Source: Bacilli bacterium (GTDB lineage: Bacteria; Bacillota_I; Bacilli_A; RF39; UBA660). Taken from it: DNA of 48,384 nucleotides. The notes below the pieces were generated by a model, which was not told the origin of the DNA, did not search any database, and saw only the letters and a program-made list of their open reading frames with translations. Both the position numbers and the translations under genes were made by a program. Below, piece after piece: positions 1 through 7,435 of this stretch (position 1 is the stretch's first letter; each line of letters starts with the position of its first letter). The DNA lies in contig JAFXTH010000004.1 in the NCBI GenBank assembly GCA_017525035.1, forward strand, positions 1-48,384. The letters are read 5' to 3'.

Positions 1-468
1 GATTACAACTTCCATTCCAATACCTAACCAGATAAGTCCAAATGCTCCCATAATTCCACCAATAACAATTGCAATGTATCCTGCATATGAGCAAAGGTTT
101 ACAAATGGTACTAAACTACTTCTTATTCTTAAGAAAGAATAACCAACTTTATCTTGTATAGCATGCCCACATTCATGTGCTGCAACTGATACTGCTGCAA
201 TTGATGCTTTTTCGTAATTATCATTAGAAAGTCTTACTACTTTTGCCTTTGGATCATAGTGATCTGATAAATATCCATCAGTACTTACAACTTTAACGTT
301 ACTTAAGCCATTCTTATCAAGTATCTTTCTTGCTGCTTCAGCTCCAGTTATATTTAAATAATTTGATACTTTAGAATATTTACTATAACAAGTTGATATA
401 AATGCTTGAGCTCCTAAAGTAATTAATAATGATATAATTATTAATCCATATAATATTAAGAAATCCAT
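1..468 (-). CDS. Membrane zinc metallopeptidase, YugP family (3' part cut by window edge)
   Basis: The gene runs off the left edge, so only the first 156 codons are present. It starts at the ATG at 468 after a GGAGATGAT ribosome site. The N-terminus has one hydrophobic segment (residues about 3-20). A clear HECGH zinc-peptidase motif lies at residues 98-102, followed by hydrophobic stretches (about 118-150) that look like membrane segments. This order (anchor, short domain, HExxH, further membrane helices) is that of the YugP/Zn_peptidase_2 family of neutral membrane metallopeptidases, whose substrates are poorly known. The family call rests on the motif and layout. The C-terminal part is not visible. 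Confidence 0.85.
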   Translation of the reverse strand, partial: MDFLILYGLIIISLLITLGAQAFISTCYSKYSKVSNYLNITGAEAARKILDKNGLSNVKVVSTDGYLSDHYDPKAKVVRLSNDNYEKASIAAVSVAAHECGHAIQDKVGYSFLRIRSSLVPFVNLCSYAGYIAIVIGGIMGAFGLIWLGIGMEVVI

Positions 469-528
469 AATATCATCTCCTTTTAATTATTATGATTATA
501 CTACATAATTATGGTTAAATTGTGAAAA

Positions 529-978
529 TTATTTTCTTTTTGTTAAAGGTTTATATTTATCAAGATGTTTCCACCTAAGTGTAGCAGGAGCTTCAATACT
601 GTCTACAAGATTAAGTGGTAAATACATTTTCTTAGCTTTATCGTATATTCTTAAATATTGTATTTCTTGGGGTGCTACTCTATCAGTTAAATAGAATTCA
701 TTGCAATTTTGTTTTAACCATTTTCTGTGTTTTAAATTAAACTTTAGTAATTCTAATTCATTTACATCTTTATCTTCATATAAAGCGTCCATCCAATCTG
801 GTGCACTTCCAAGGTAATCAAAGAAAAATATTCCTTCGATATTATCTCCAACTGATTTGCTACGCTCACCACAAAGTGGTAATAATCCTTCTTTGCAGAT
901 TTTTTCCATATTATCAGTAGTAGTTATATGAAAAGCATCATGATCAGTTTGCCAAATAAATTCTTTAAGTATAATCAT
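529..978 (-). CDS. Conserved hypothetical protein, possible ADP-ribosyltransferase-like fold
   Basis: A 149-residue soluble protein with no signal peptide, starting at 978 behind GGGAGTGATT. The beginning (residues 17-40) reads FHITTTDNMEKICKEGLLP, then a GERS segment. A His near the N-terminus followed by a helix and a KEGL/P turn is the layout seen at the start of several small ADP-ribosyltransferase-like or RNA 2'-phosphotransferase-like domains. No complete catalytic triad can be seen, so this is only a suggestion. It has its own extended -10 promoter and sits alone between the zinc peptidase and the S51 peptidase. I do not recognise the family with certainty. Confidence 0.55.
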   Translation of the reverse strand: MIILKEFIWQTDHDAFHITTTDNMEKICKEGLLPLCGERSKSVGDNIEGIFFFDYLGSAPDWMDALYEDKDVNELELLKFNLKHRKWLKQNCNEFYLTDRVAPQEIQYLRIYDKAKKMYLPLNLVDSIEAPATLRWKHLDKYKPLTKRK

Positions 979-1002
979 GTAATCACTCCCTGACAGTCAC
1001 TT

Positions 1003-1011
1003 ATTATAACA
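1003..1011 (-). promoter_or_regulatory. Extended -10 promoter of the 529-978 gene
   Basis: The minus strand reads TGTTATAAT (TGn plus a perfect -10), about 25 bases upstream of the start codon. No good -35 hexamer is present, as usual for extended -10 promoters. Confidence 0.6.
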
Positions 1012-1029
1012 CAAAACTAAATTTATAGA

Positions 1030-1053
1030 TAATAAAACCCGAATACTCGAGTT
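1030..1053 (-). terminator. Intrinsic terminator after the S51 peptidase gene
   Basis: A 7-bp stem AACTCGA/TCGGGTT (one G-U pair, loop GTAT) begins at the stop codon and is followed by a T-rich tract. Confidence 0.6.
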
Positions 1054-1822
1054 ATTTTGTTACTAATTCAGTTAAAGGTTTAAATTCTTTTGATACATCT
1101 AATGCTTCGTCAGTATATTTATTGTCTTTCCAATAACACTTTCTTACAAAACCTTCAGGGCTACTTGTTAATATTCTATATTCGTCGTCAATTATTTCGA
1201 TTGCGGCATTACGTGAAGTTAAGAATCCAACTTGATCACTAGTTTTCAAGATTTCTTTAAGTGATAAATCTCTTCCTTCTTTTTCTCCATGTGGAGTAAA
1301 ATGACCATCGATGAATCCTAATGCTTTAACTCCAATTAATGGTTGATCATCACCATATAGCATTTGCATATAGTCTGTTGTACATTCTTTAAACCAACAG
1401 TTACCTCCTGCAGATAAGCCACACATTACTTTACCTTTTTGCCAAGCATCCTTTAATATCTCACCAAAACCTGTTTTCTCCCAAAGCCTTAGCATGTCGA
1501 CAGTGTTTCCACCACCTTCATATATTATGTCAGCCCAATCAATTAGTTCTTGTGTTTTTGCTTTATCAACTAATTCAGAGCTTTTTAGGTTTTTACATTC
1601 GCAATGATAAAGATCTCCATATATTCTTTTCATTAACACATAATATGAATCCTGCCATTGTCCTACTGATGCATGTGCTAAAAACAGAAAGTTAGGTTTT
1701 TCTTTACCGGTTAGTTTAATTATTTCTTCATCTATAGCTTGGTTATCATAAGTACTGATTGTACCATCAGCTTTCTTATTACCACAACCTCCACCACCTA
1801 TTGCTACTATCTTCTTTGTCAT
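1052..1822 (-). CDS. Peptidase E-like protein (family S51, type 1 glutamine amidotransferase-like fold)
   Basis: 256 residues, cytoplasmic. Family S51 enzymes are serine dipeptidases and relatives, such as cyanophycinase, that use a Ser on a nucleophile elbow. Here the elbow is CGLSAGGN with Ser137. It is preceded by the GGGNT loop (residues 103-107) and followed by a GHFTPHGE segment that would carry a catalytic His. The length is close to that of Bacillus YgaJ-type proteins. It starts at 1822 after GGAGATATTT. The gene lies between two terminators and appears monocistronic. The exact substrate cannot be told. Confidence 0.85.
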   Translation of the reverse strand: MTKKIVAIGGGGCGNKKADGTISTYDNQAIDEEIIKLTGKEKPNFLFLAHASVGQWQDSYYVLMKRIYGDLYHCECKNLKSSELVDKAKTQELIDWADIIYEGGGNTVDMLRLWEKTGFGEILKDAWQKGKVMCGLSAGGNCWFKECTTDYMQMLYGDDQPLIGVKALGFIDGHFTPHGEKEGRDLSLKEILKTSDQVGFLTSRNAAIEIIDDEYRILTSSPEGFVRKCYWKDNKYTDEALDVSKEFKPLTELVTK

Positions 1823-1841
1823 AAATATCTCCTTATAGTAT

Positions 1842-1868
1842 AAAAAGTGTTTTTAAAGCACACTTTTT
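1842..1868 (-). terminator. Terminator after the small HAD phosphatase gene
   Basis: A 9-bp perfect stem AAAAAGTGT/ACACTTTTT with a 9-base loop. T-runs on both sides mean it could work in either direction; it lies 16 bases past the stop codon at 1885. Confidence 0.7.
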
Positions 1869-1884
1869 GTTTTATATACTTGTA

Positions 1885-2343
1885 TTAGTCAACTAATTCT
1901 GAGTCTTGATATAAGATAATATCTCTTTTACTCCTAGATAATACTTCTAAGACTTTATTATCATCATCTAGCATTATTATCAATTTATCTGTATCTAAAT
2001 TTTCTAAGAAGTTTAATTTAAGTTCTGCTGATGAAAATCCCGTTACTGATTCTTTAGATATTACATTTCTATTTTCTTTTTTAAAAAATGGCGCATATAA
2101 ATCTAACCATTCATTCTTTTCTTGTATCTGATAATCTTTTCTACAAATAGATAAGATGTTCAATGTTACGTTTTCAAGTTCAGATACTTTTCTTAATGTT
2201 TCTATATTTGTCTTCATTGGTCTTTTGTTTTTAAAGTCTAATGGTCTTCCAAAATCATATGACGCTATTACACCATCCATGTCTACAAATAATAATACTT
2301 CTTTATCTTTATATTTTTCTTTCATTAATTCATAAAAATGCAT
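1885..2343 (-). CDS. Small HAD-superfamily hydrolase, 5'-nucleotidase-like
   Basis: The HAD motif I reads LLFVDMDGV with the nucleophile Asp21 and acid/base Asp23. A late acidic motif, IIMLDDDN (about residue 125), matches HAD motif IV. The small cap and 152-residue length recall the 5'(3')-deoxyribonucleotidase/YqfW-type group, but the substrate is not certain. The longer reading frame begins at 2355; I chose the ATG at 2343 because GGTGATG lies at the right distance before it. A terminator follows. Confidence 0.75.
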   Translation of the reverse strand: MHFYELMKEKYKDKEVLLFVDMDGVIASYDFGRPLDFKNKRPMKTNIETLRKVSELENVTLNILSICRKDYQIQEKNEWLDLYAPFFKKENRNVISKESVTGFSSAELKLNFLENLDTDKLIIMLDDDNKVLEVLSRSKRDIILYQDSELVD

Positions 2344-2370
2344 AAACATCACCATCTAAATTATAACATA

Positions 2371-2394
2371 AGAAAAAGTCCTTTAGTAGGACTT
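2371..2394 (-). terminator. Terminator after the lipoprotein gene
   Basis: Stem AAGTCCT/AGGACTT with a 5-base loop, followed by a T-run in the direction of transcription. It overlaps the stop codon. Confidence 0.75.
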
Positions 2395-2869
2395 ATCCAA
2401 ATATTAATGCCCATTCATCACCAAAGTTACAATAAGCTATACTTTTTGCAAAATCTAACTTATCTTCTTTGATGTTCCCTTTTAATTCAAAATAACCATC
2501 AACAACAACACATTTTTTTGGTTCTTTATAATTTTCAAATCCAGATAAGTATTCTTTAACTGCTTCAAATTCTTCATCTGTTGGATCTAATTCTTCTTTT
2601 ACTACAGCAATACCTGTAACGTCATCCCCATAATCTTCTTTAAGACTTTTCAAATAACCATCTAAGAATTCTTGGGTATATCTTTCACCAAATGCTTCTT
2701 TTAAGAAACTTGGAAGTACCGATAACACTCCTTCTCTATCTGCCTTCATTACAGAATCTGTATATTTTGTTAACATTTCTTGAGCGCTTTTTTGGGGTTT
2801 TTGATCTCCACATGCAGTTACAAATATTCCTGCAAAAATTAAAAGTAATACTAATATTTTCTTTTTCAT
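2393..2869 (-). CDS. Predicted lipoprotein of unknown function
   Basis: 158 residues. The N-terminus MKKK plus a hydrophobic stretch ends in the lipobox FVTAC, so Cys20 should be lipidated and the protein anchored outside the membrane. The mature part is acidic, Asp/Glu/Lys-rich and without a motif I know. It contains two further Cys residues. It starts at 2869 behind an ideal AGGAGG. It sits 9 bases after the GNAT gene and is likely co-transcribed with it. Function unknown. Confidence 0.8.
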   Translation of the reverse strand: MKKKILVLLLIFAGIFVTACGDQKPQKSAQEMLTKYTDSVMKADREGVLSVLPSFLKEAFGERYTQEFLDGYLKSLKEDYGDDVTGIAVVKEELDPTDEEFEAVKEYLSGFENYKEPKKCVVVDGYFELKGNIKEDKLDFAKSIAYCNFGDEWALIFG

Positions 2870-2877
2870 ATATCCTC

Positions 2878-3354
2878 CTATATTAATTTAATCATATCAT
2901 GTAACCTGTTATGGTATTCATTTTTTGTATAAAATTTTATTGCATTATCATTATATCCAAATACTTCTAAAAGTACTGCTTTGCATCCGATAGATTTTAA
3001 ATATTCTTCCATATGTTTTATAAGAATCTTTCCAATGCCTTTTCCTCTTGTGTTTTCAGTAACTATTAATTCAAGTATTCTTCCTCTTTTAGGTGCTTTG
3101 AAATCATAAACATCTATTTCTTCATTATTTACTATTCCTGCGATAAGACCAAGTATCTTTCCATCTTCTTCATATAAAAACATTTTACCATTATGATTCT
3201 TTAGTTTTCTTAATGTTTTATCTAAATATTTTCCTCCATAACCTTTAGTAAAACGATTATATTTTTCTTTATCAATACTTGCAATATATTTTTGAAGTTC
3301 TTCAATTAAAATAACTGCTTCTTTTTTATATTTTTTATTATACTCTATTACCAT
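2878..3354 (-). CDS. GNAT-family N-acetyltransferase
   Basis: 158 residues with the acetyl-CoA-binding motif A: a beta strand ILELIVTE followed by RGKGIG, then a helix and the closing FYTKNEYH segment typical of GNAT enzymes. The acetyl acceptor cannot be predicted. The open frame extends up to 3378, but the ATG at 3354 has a GGATGGG site and begins just before the first beta strand, so I prefer it. The start then overlaps the end of the upstream gene by 17 bases, suggesting translational coupling. Confidence 0.85.
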   Translation of the reverse strand: MVIEYNKKYKKEAVILIEELQKYIASIDKEKYNRFTKGYGGKYLDKTLRKLKNHNGKMFLYEEDGKILGLIAGIVNNEEIDVYDFKAPKRGRILELIVTENTRGKGIGKILIKHMEEYLKSIGCKAVLLEVFGYNDNAIKFYTKNEYHNRLHDMIKLI

Positions 3355-4150
3355 TTCCCATCCTTTTTTCTTTTGCAATATAATCTTTCATAGATTTATC
3401 AAGTTCGATATCGCCGTAATCGTGTGGTTCTTGAACTAATTGTCCATTACAATCTGTATATGTTTCCCAATCATTTGGTGCAGTGAATATCTTCATAGAT
3501 ATCATGTCATTAATTCTTGCTCCTGTATAAAAATTAATTGTTCTTGTAGACATTGCTTCAATTGGCATATCTTTATCAATTATTAATGCAAAATGAGCAT
3601 TATTGTTTGTTGCTTTTCTTGCATAGTATATAAATGATTCTAAGTTAATGAATTGTAATGCTATTGAAGTAATAGGTCTATATTGCACACCATCTTTTAA
3701 AAGTTCTATATAATTTTGTAAATAATAATCTTGTGATTCTTCTATTAGGCTTTGTGCATCTTCTAAAGATTTAACTTGTACTTTTTCTCCTGTTGCTTTT
3801 GTTAAATATCTAGTTAATGGATCCATTCTAACGTCTACTGGTTCATATGTTCTTGCTTCCATTAATCTTTTTACTATTGAATCTGCTACTGATAATTGAA
3901 AATATTCACTACTTGATATTTTCAACTGTCCTATATCTTCTTTATTTGGTTTTGCACCTTGTACTGGTATTCCATAAGGTTTTACTAGTATTGCAGCAGG
4001 CTTGTTAGTATCAAATGTTATTGGATTTTCTTCAACTATTGTATCTATTAAATCTCTTCTTTTGGCATTATTATATCCATATATCATATGATGCCTATCT
4101 TCACCCATTATTTGTTTTTTCAAATGTTCTTTGTATTTATATTCTTCCAT
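3338..4150 (-). CDS. Conserved hypothetical protein, co-transcribed with the GH10-like gene
   Basis: 270 residues, soluble, no signal peptide or membrane segment. I recognise no family. The middle (about 95-140) is helical and charged. The later part contains a hydrophobic strand, HFALIIDKDMPIEA, followed by TRTINFYTGARIN, which might be a nucleotide- or ligand-binding core but has no standard motif. Its start is 15 bases after the stop of the GH10-like gene. A longer frame starts with a GTG at 4159, but the ATG at 4150 sits 5 bases behind AAAGGTGAGG and is the better start. Probable operon: GH10-like gene, this gene, GNAT, lipoprotein. Confidence 0.7.
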   Translation of the reverse strand: MEEYKYKEHLKKQIMGEDRHHMIYGYNNAKRRDLIDTIVEENPITFDTNKPAAILVKPYGIPVQGAKPNKEDIGQLKISSSEYFQLSVADSIVKRLMEARTYEPVDVRMDPLTRYLTKATGEKVQVKSLEDAQSLIEESQDYYLQNYIELLKDGVQYRPITSIALQFINLESFIYYARKATNNNAHFALIIDKDMPIEAMSTRTINFYTGARINDMISMKIFTAPNDWETYTDCNGQLVQEPHDYGDIELDKSMKDYIAKEKRMGNGNRV

Positions 4151-4165
4151 AACCCTCACCTTTAT

Positions 4166-5662
4166 TTATAATGTAGCCTGCGGTTTTTGTGGCTCTATTT
4201 TTTTCATTAATTGTTTTTTATGTGTTGGAAATAATCCACCCAAAGCAGATGGTATTTCCTGAGCTGTTTTAATTACTCCACTTTTTAATGCATTCGATCT
4301 TATTCTTTCTAGATTACTATCAACTGCATCTGTTAAAGACCAATATGTTACTCCACTAAGTTTTACTCCACTTTCTCTAATTGTCCTAGATACATCTTGT
4401 ATCCTTTCCCCCTTAGATTTATATGCTTGTTCTTCTGTTACTTTTCTTTCTGGCCCATACACAACAGGAACTTCACTCTTACCAAGACTCATATCGAATT
4501 CAGTTATTTGAATGTTCTTTCCTTTTTCGTCTTGTAGTTTTTTTAAATCCATAAAACATCTTTTAATATTTTCTGTTCTTTCTCTAAATGTTATATGCAT
4601 TTGAGTTCCTAAAGTATCTATTGCTCCTGGTGCTAGTTCATCTATTCTATCTAAAGTTTCAAGAACTTTCTTTCTTCTTTCATCATCTTCTAAGAAAGGT
4701 TCATTGTATACATAACTAACTCCCTCTGGTTTATGTTCAAAAGCATATTTAAATACTTCCATTAATTCTTCTAGAGTTATTCCATAATTCTTTTCCCAGA
4801 TATTATAGTAGTTTCCATTTTCATCTTTATCAAAACTTATTATTTCATTAAATAAATCAACTGCTTTAATTACTGGTCTTCCATACTTCTTGTTTGTTTC
4901 ACTAATAAAATCAATTGTATGTTCTACATAAGATCTAATTATATCTAGTATTTCATTTTTATCTTTACCCCTAAATTCTCTTAAAGGTTCTTTTACTAAT
5001 AAAGAATGGAACCTAACTTGTTTATGATTCTTAACTGCAAAAGCAATGTCTCTATCTGCAGCATAATAGTCATATCTTTTATCTGGATCTTTTTGACTAA
5101 AGAATCCATTAACAACATTATAAATTCTTCCTGATCCTATTAACATAGTATCAAATGTTTGAAGTTGTTCATTTAATAAAACCATTTCATCATACATAGC
5201 TGGATCTTTTAGTTGATCTCTTTCTCTTGATACAATACGATGACTCAATTGGAAGATTTCATCACATTTATCTGGATATTTAGTTTGAATATATAATTCA
5301 ATCCACTTCATCGAATTAGGTCTATTACTTAATATTACACCAGTTAATATATCCATATCCTCTGGTCTAATGCCAATTGCTTTTAAATTATTTCTTACAG
5401 CATTTTCCATATTCTCATAATGAGAAACTAATGAGTCCTGATATCTTTTAAAAACTGCTTTTTTAGCATCTTCTAAATCCATTGTATATAACTCTTGAAT
5501 TTGTTTATCATCATAACTTGTTCTAATTTGATCACAAAACAATATGAACAATAACAATTCATCCATACATGTACATTGAATAATTGATAATAAATCAATT
5601 TGCTCCGAACTAAAGTAACCACCAGTTGATGGCGTATCTACATCTAATAAGAATGATTCCAT
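4166..5662 (-). CDS. Divergent intracellular glycoside hydrolase family 10 (xylanase-like)
   Basis: 498 residues. From about residue 180 on, the hallmarks of a GH10 TIM barrel appear in order: VRFHSLL (His219), the acid/base Glu273 in DLFNEI, a YNEP strand (319-322), GTQMHI (Gln354, His356), the nucleophile Glu388 in ITEFDM, and TYWSLTDAVDS (Trp441). GH10 enzymes cleave beta-1,4-xylan chains with retention. There is no signal peptide, so it should act in the cytoplasm, perhaps on imported oligosaccharides. The first 180 residues are an extra helical region I do not recognise. The usual VWH of the GHTLVWH motif is lost, so the substrate may differ. Start at 5662 behind AAAGAGGTGAT. Confidence 0.8.
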   Translation of the reverse strand: MESFLLDVDTPSTGGYFSSEQIDLLSIIQCTCMDELLLFILFCDQIRTSYDDKQIQELYTMDLEDAKKAVFKRYQDSLVSHYENMENAVRNNLKAIGIRPEDMDILTGVILSNRPNSMKWIELYIQTKYPDKCDEIFQLSHRIVSRERDQLKDPAMYDEMVLLNEQLQTFDTMLIGSGRIYNVVNGFFSQKDPDKRYDYYAADRDIAFAVKNHKQVRFHSLLVKEPLREFRGKDKNEILDIIRSYVEHTIDFISETNKKYGRPVIKAVDLFNEIISFDKDENGNYYNIWEKNYGITLEELMEVFKYAFEHKPEGVSYVYNEPFLEDDERRKKVLETLDRIDELAPGAIDTLGTQMHITFRERTENIKRCFMDLKKLQDEKGKNIQITEFDMSLGKSEVPVVYGPERKVTEEQAYKSKGERIQDVSRTIRESGVKLSGVTYWSLTDAVDSNLERIRSNALKSGVIKTAQEIPSALGGLFPTHKKQLMKKIEPQKPQATL

Positions 5663-5685
5663 AATATCACCTCTTTAATTATAGC

Positions 5686-5717
5686 ATAAAAAATAGTAGA
5701 TAAATATATCTACTATT
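5686..5717 (-). terminator. Terminator after the second unknown paralogue
   Basis: An 11-bp perfect stem AATAGTAGATA/TATCTACTATT with a 4-base loop and a run of T. It overlaps the stop codon at 5713 and insulates the GH10-like gene. Confidence 0.85.
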
Positions 5718-6582
5718 CACTCTTTTCAGTATTTATCGCTTTATTTGTTTTTTGTTTAACTGCACCTTTTTCTTCTTTTGGCATAAATGCTTGATACTTA
5801 TATCTTCTAGCAAGATTTTCAGTTAATATAAGTGGCATTACATCTTGTGTGAATGGTAATGTTTTATTAATTAAAAATCTAAAACGATTAAAAGCATCTA
5901 TTCCCATGTCATTCTTTGAACCTAACTCTTCTACTGTTCCTGTTGCAAATGAAATTTTGCTTTTAGTTACTACATTATTCTTAAGAGTTGTTTCATCAAT
6001 TGCTAAGCGATTTTCAAACATTTGATATCCTGTAATTCTTTGTTCAAAATTTGGCATAGGTTGTCTATCTCTTTTATCATATGCACTTATTTTATATGTA
6101 TACTCTCTCATGTAATTTGGTAATCCCCAGTTTTTACATGTCACATTTTCTATAGTTTCAAAATTTTCTGTTTCATCATTAAATTCTAAATAGAACTCTC
6201 TATTGTTTACTCTAAAACTCCAATAGTTTCTATACATATTATTCCAAATTGATATACCAGCAAAATCTCCAAGATCTAATGCTACATGAATTGGATCTTC
6301 TTGTTTTATATCAAAGTTATATGAAAAACCTTTGTGATCTTTTGATCTATTGTCTTTATAAAAAATTTTATCACTATCTATTACTGTACGATAACCATAT
6401 ATTGGTGTAAATTCATTCTCTTTATTACCATTATTAAATTTTTTATATTTGATATACCCAACTGGATTTCCTAATTCATCTAATATAGTCCATTTATTAT
6501 TTGCATCTGGTCCTTCTAAAGTATAACCAAGAAGTTCTACAAATAATTTTTCGCTTTCAATGTTATGCTCTAGTGCTTCCAT
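5713..6582 (-). CDS. Unknown protein, paralogue of the upstream gene (copy B)
   Basis: About 289 residues, soluble, rich in aromatic residues and predicted beta strands. I do not know the family. It is a paralogue of the gene at 6563-7363. Both carry, near the C-terminus, the pattern GTVEE(L/M)..K..GI.AF..F, then LPF...(V/I).PL(I/L)..E....RY..Q.F.PK. Both also have an early strand pair ending in G(K/N).VG.IK. The start at 6582 follows GGGGG, and overlaps the end of copy A by 20 bases, so the two are translationally coupled. The tail is Lys-rich. Confidence 0.7.
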   Translation of the reverse strand: MEALEHNIESEKLFVELLGYTLEGPDANNKWTILDELGNPVGYIKYKKFNNGNKENEFTPIYGYRTVIDSDKIFYKDNRSKDHKGFSYNFDIKQEDPIHVALDLGDFAGISIWNNMYRNYWSFRVNNREFYLEFNDETENFETIENVTCKNWGLPNYMREYTYKISAYDKRDRQPMPNFEQRITGYQMFENRLAIDETTLKNNVVTKSKISFATGTVEELGSKNDMGIDAFNRFRFLINKTLPFTQDVMPLILTENLARRYKYQAFMPKEEKGAVKQKTNKAINTEKSE

Positions 6583-7363
6583 TTTTTCCCCCATTAATAG
6601 TTCTTACTAATGCCTTTGCTTTTGCTTTAGTTTTCTTTGGTCTAAAGATTTGTGCACCATATCTTTCTGTTGCTTCTTCATTCATTAAAAGTGGTACTAT
6701 ATTTTCTTTAAATGGTAAATCTTCCCTTAATAGTCTTTCAAAAGTTTTGAAAGCCTTTATTCCATCCTCATGTTTTAAGGCCATTTCTTCTACTGTACCT
6801 TTTACTATATCTCTTTTACAATTATATGATTTATGAGATGCTTCTCCTCTAGTTACAGTAAGTTCTAATCTTTCTGGATTTGTTCCTAATAAATGAACAC
6901 CTTTTATTTTTTTCAAATAATTTCTTGATGAAGTTGGACGACGATAATTTAATAAATAAGTATATTCTTTACTATCATACTTACTTGCTGGATTTCTATA
7001 CCATACTATTTCTTCTATACCAAAACCACGTGGGAAAGTGGCATAGTGAAATACCATACTATAGTTATCAATTCTAAATGATGTCATATGCTTACCACTA
7101 ACTTGTGCTTTTGGAAGTTTACCAAGTGCAAATTCAATTGTTACTGGATAATCTCCACCTTCTAAATATTTAAATGATACTTCATAGTTTGGATCATAAA
7201 AACCATTGTCACCATCCATAACTGGGAAGTGTTTAATCATACCTACTTCTTTCCCAGCTGTATTAAATATTCTATAAACATCTTTGTTTAATTTTTTTAC
7301 CGTATAATCAATTGATGATAATAGCTCTATTGATTTTGCTAAATTTGGATGAATGTTTTCCAT
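6563..7363 (-). CDS. Unknown protein, paralogue of the downstream gene (copy A)
   Basis: 266 residues, soluble, beta-rich, without signal peptide. It shares its overall plan and especially its last 80 residues with the following gene (5713-6582), so the pair arose by tandem duplication and then diverged strongly. The C-terminus is basic (Lys/Arg-rich after residue 240). It starts at 7363 behind GAGGGGG and has a well-formed promoter that overlaps the terminator of the PFK gene. No known motif or catalytic pattern was seen. Confidence 0.7.
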   Translation of the reverse strand: MENIHPNLAKSIELLSSIDYTVKKLNKDVYRIFNTAGKEVGMIKHFPVMDGDNGFYDPNYEVSFKYLEGGDYPVTIEFALGKLPKAQVSGKHMTSFRIDNYSMVFHYATFPRGFGIEEIVWYRNPASKYDSKEYTYLLNYRRPTSSRNYLKKIKGVHLLGTNPERLELTVTRGEASHKSYNCKRDIVKGTVEEMALKHEDGIKAFKTFERLLREDLPFKENIVPLLMNEEATERYGAQIFRPKKTKAKAKALVRTINGGKNGSTRA

Positions 7364-7389
7364 TACAATACCCCCTCAAATTGCTGTAT

Positions 7390-7418
7390 ATTATAACACA
7401 ACAATTAAAAAAAGTAAA
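7390..7418 (-). promoter_or_regulatory. Promoter of the tandem unknown genes
   Basis: Extended -10 TGTTATAAT with a TTTACT -35 at 17 bases. The -35 lies inside the 3' arm of the PFK terminator stem, so the two signals share bases. Confidence 0.6.
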
Positions 7419-7435
7419 ACATTTCTGTCTTACTT
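7405..7435 (-). terminator. Terminator of the PPi-PFK gene
   Basis: Stem AAGTAAGACA/TGTTTTACTT (one G-U pair, GAAA tetraloop) followed by seven T. It overlaps the stop codon. Confidence 0.8.
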
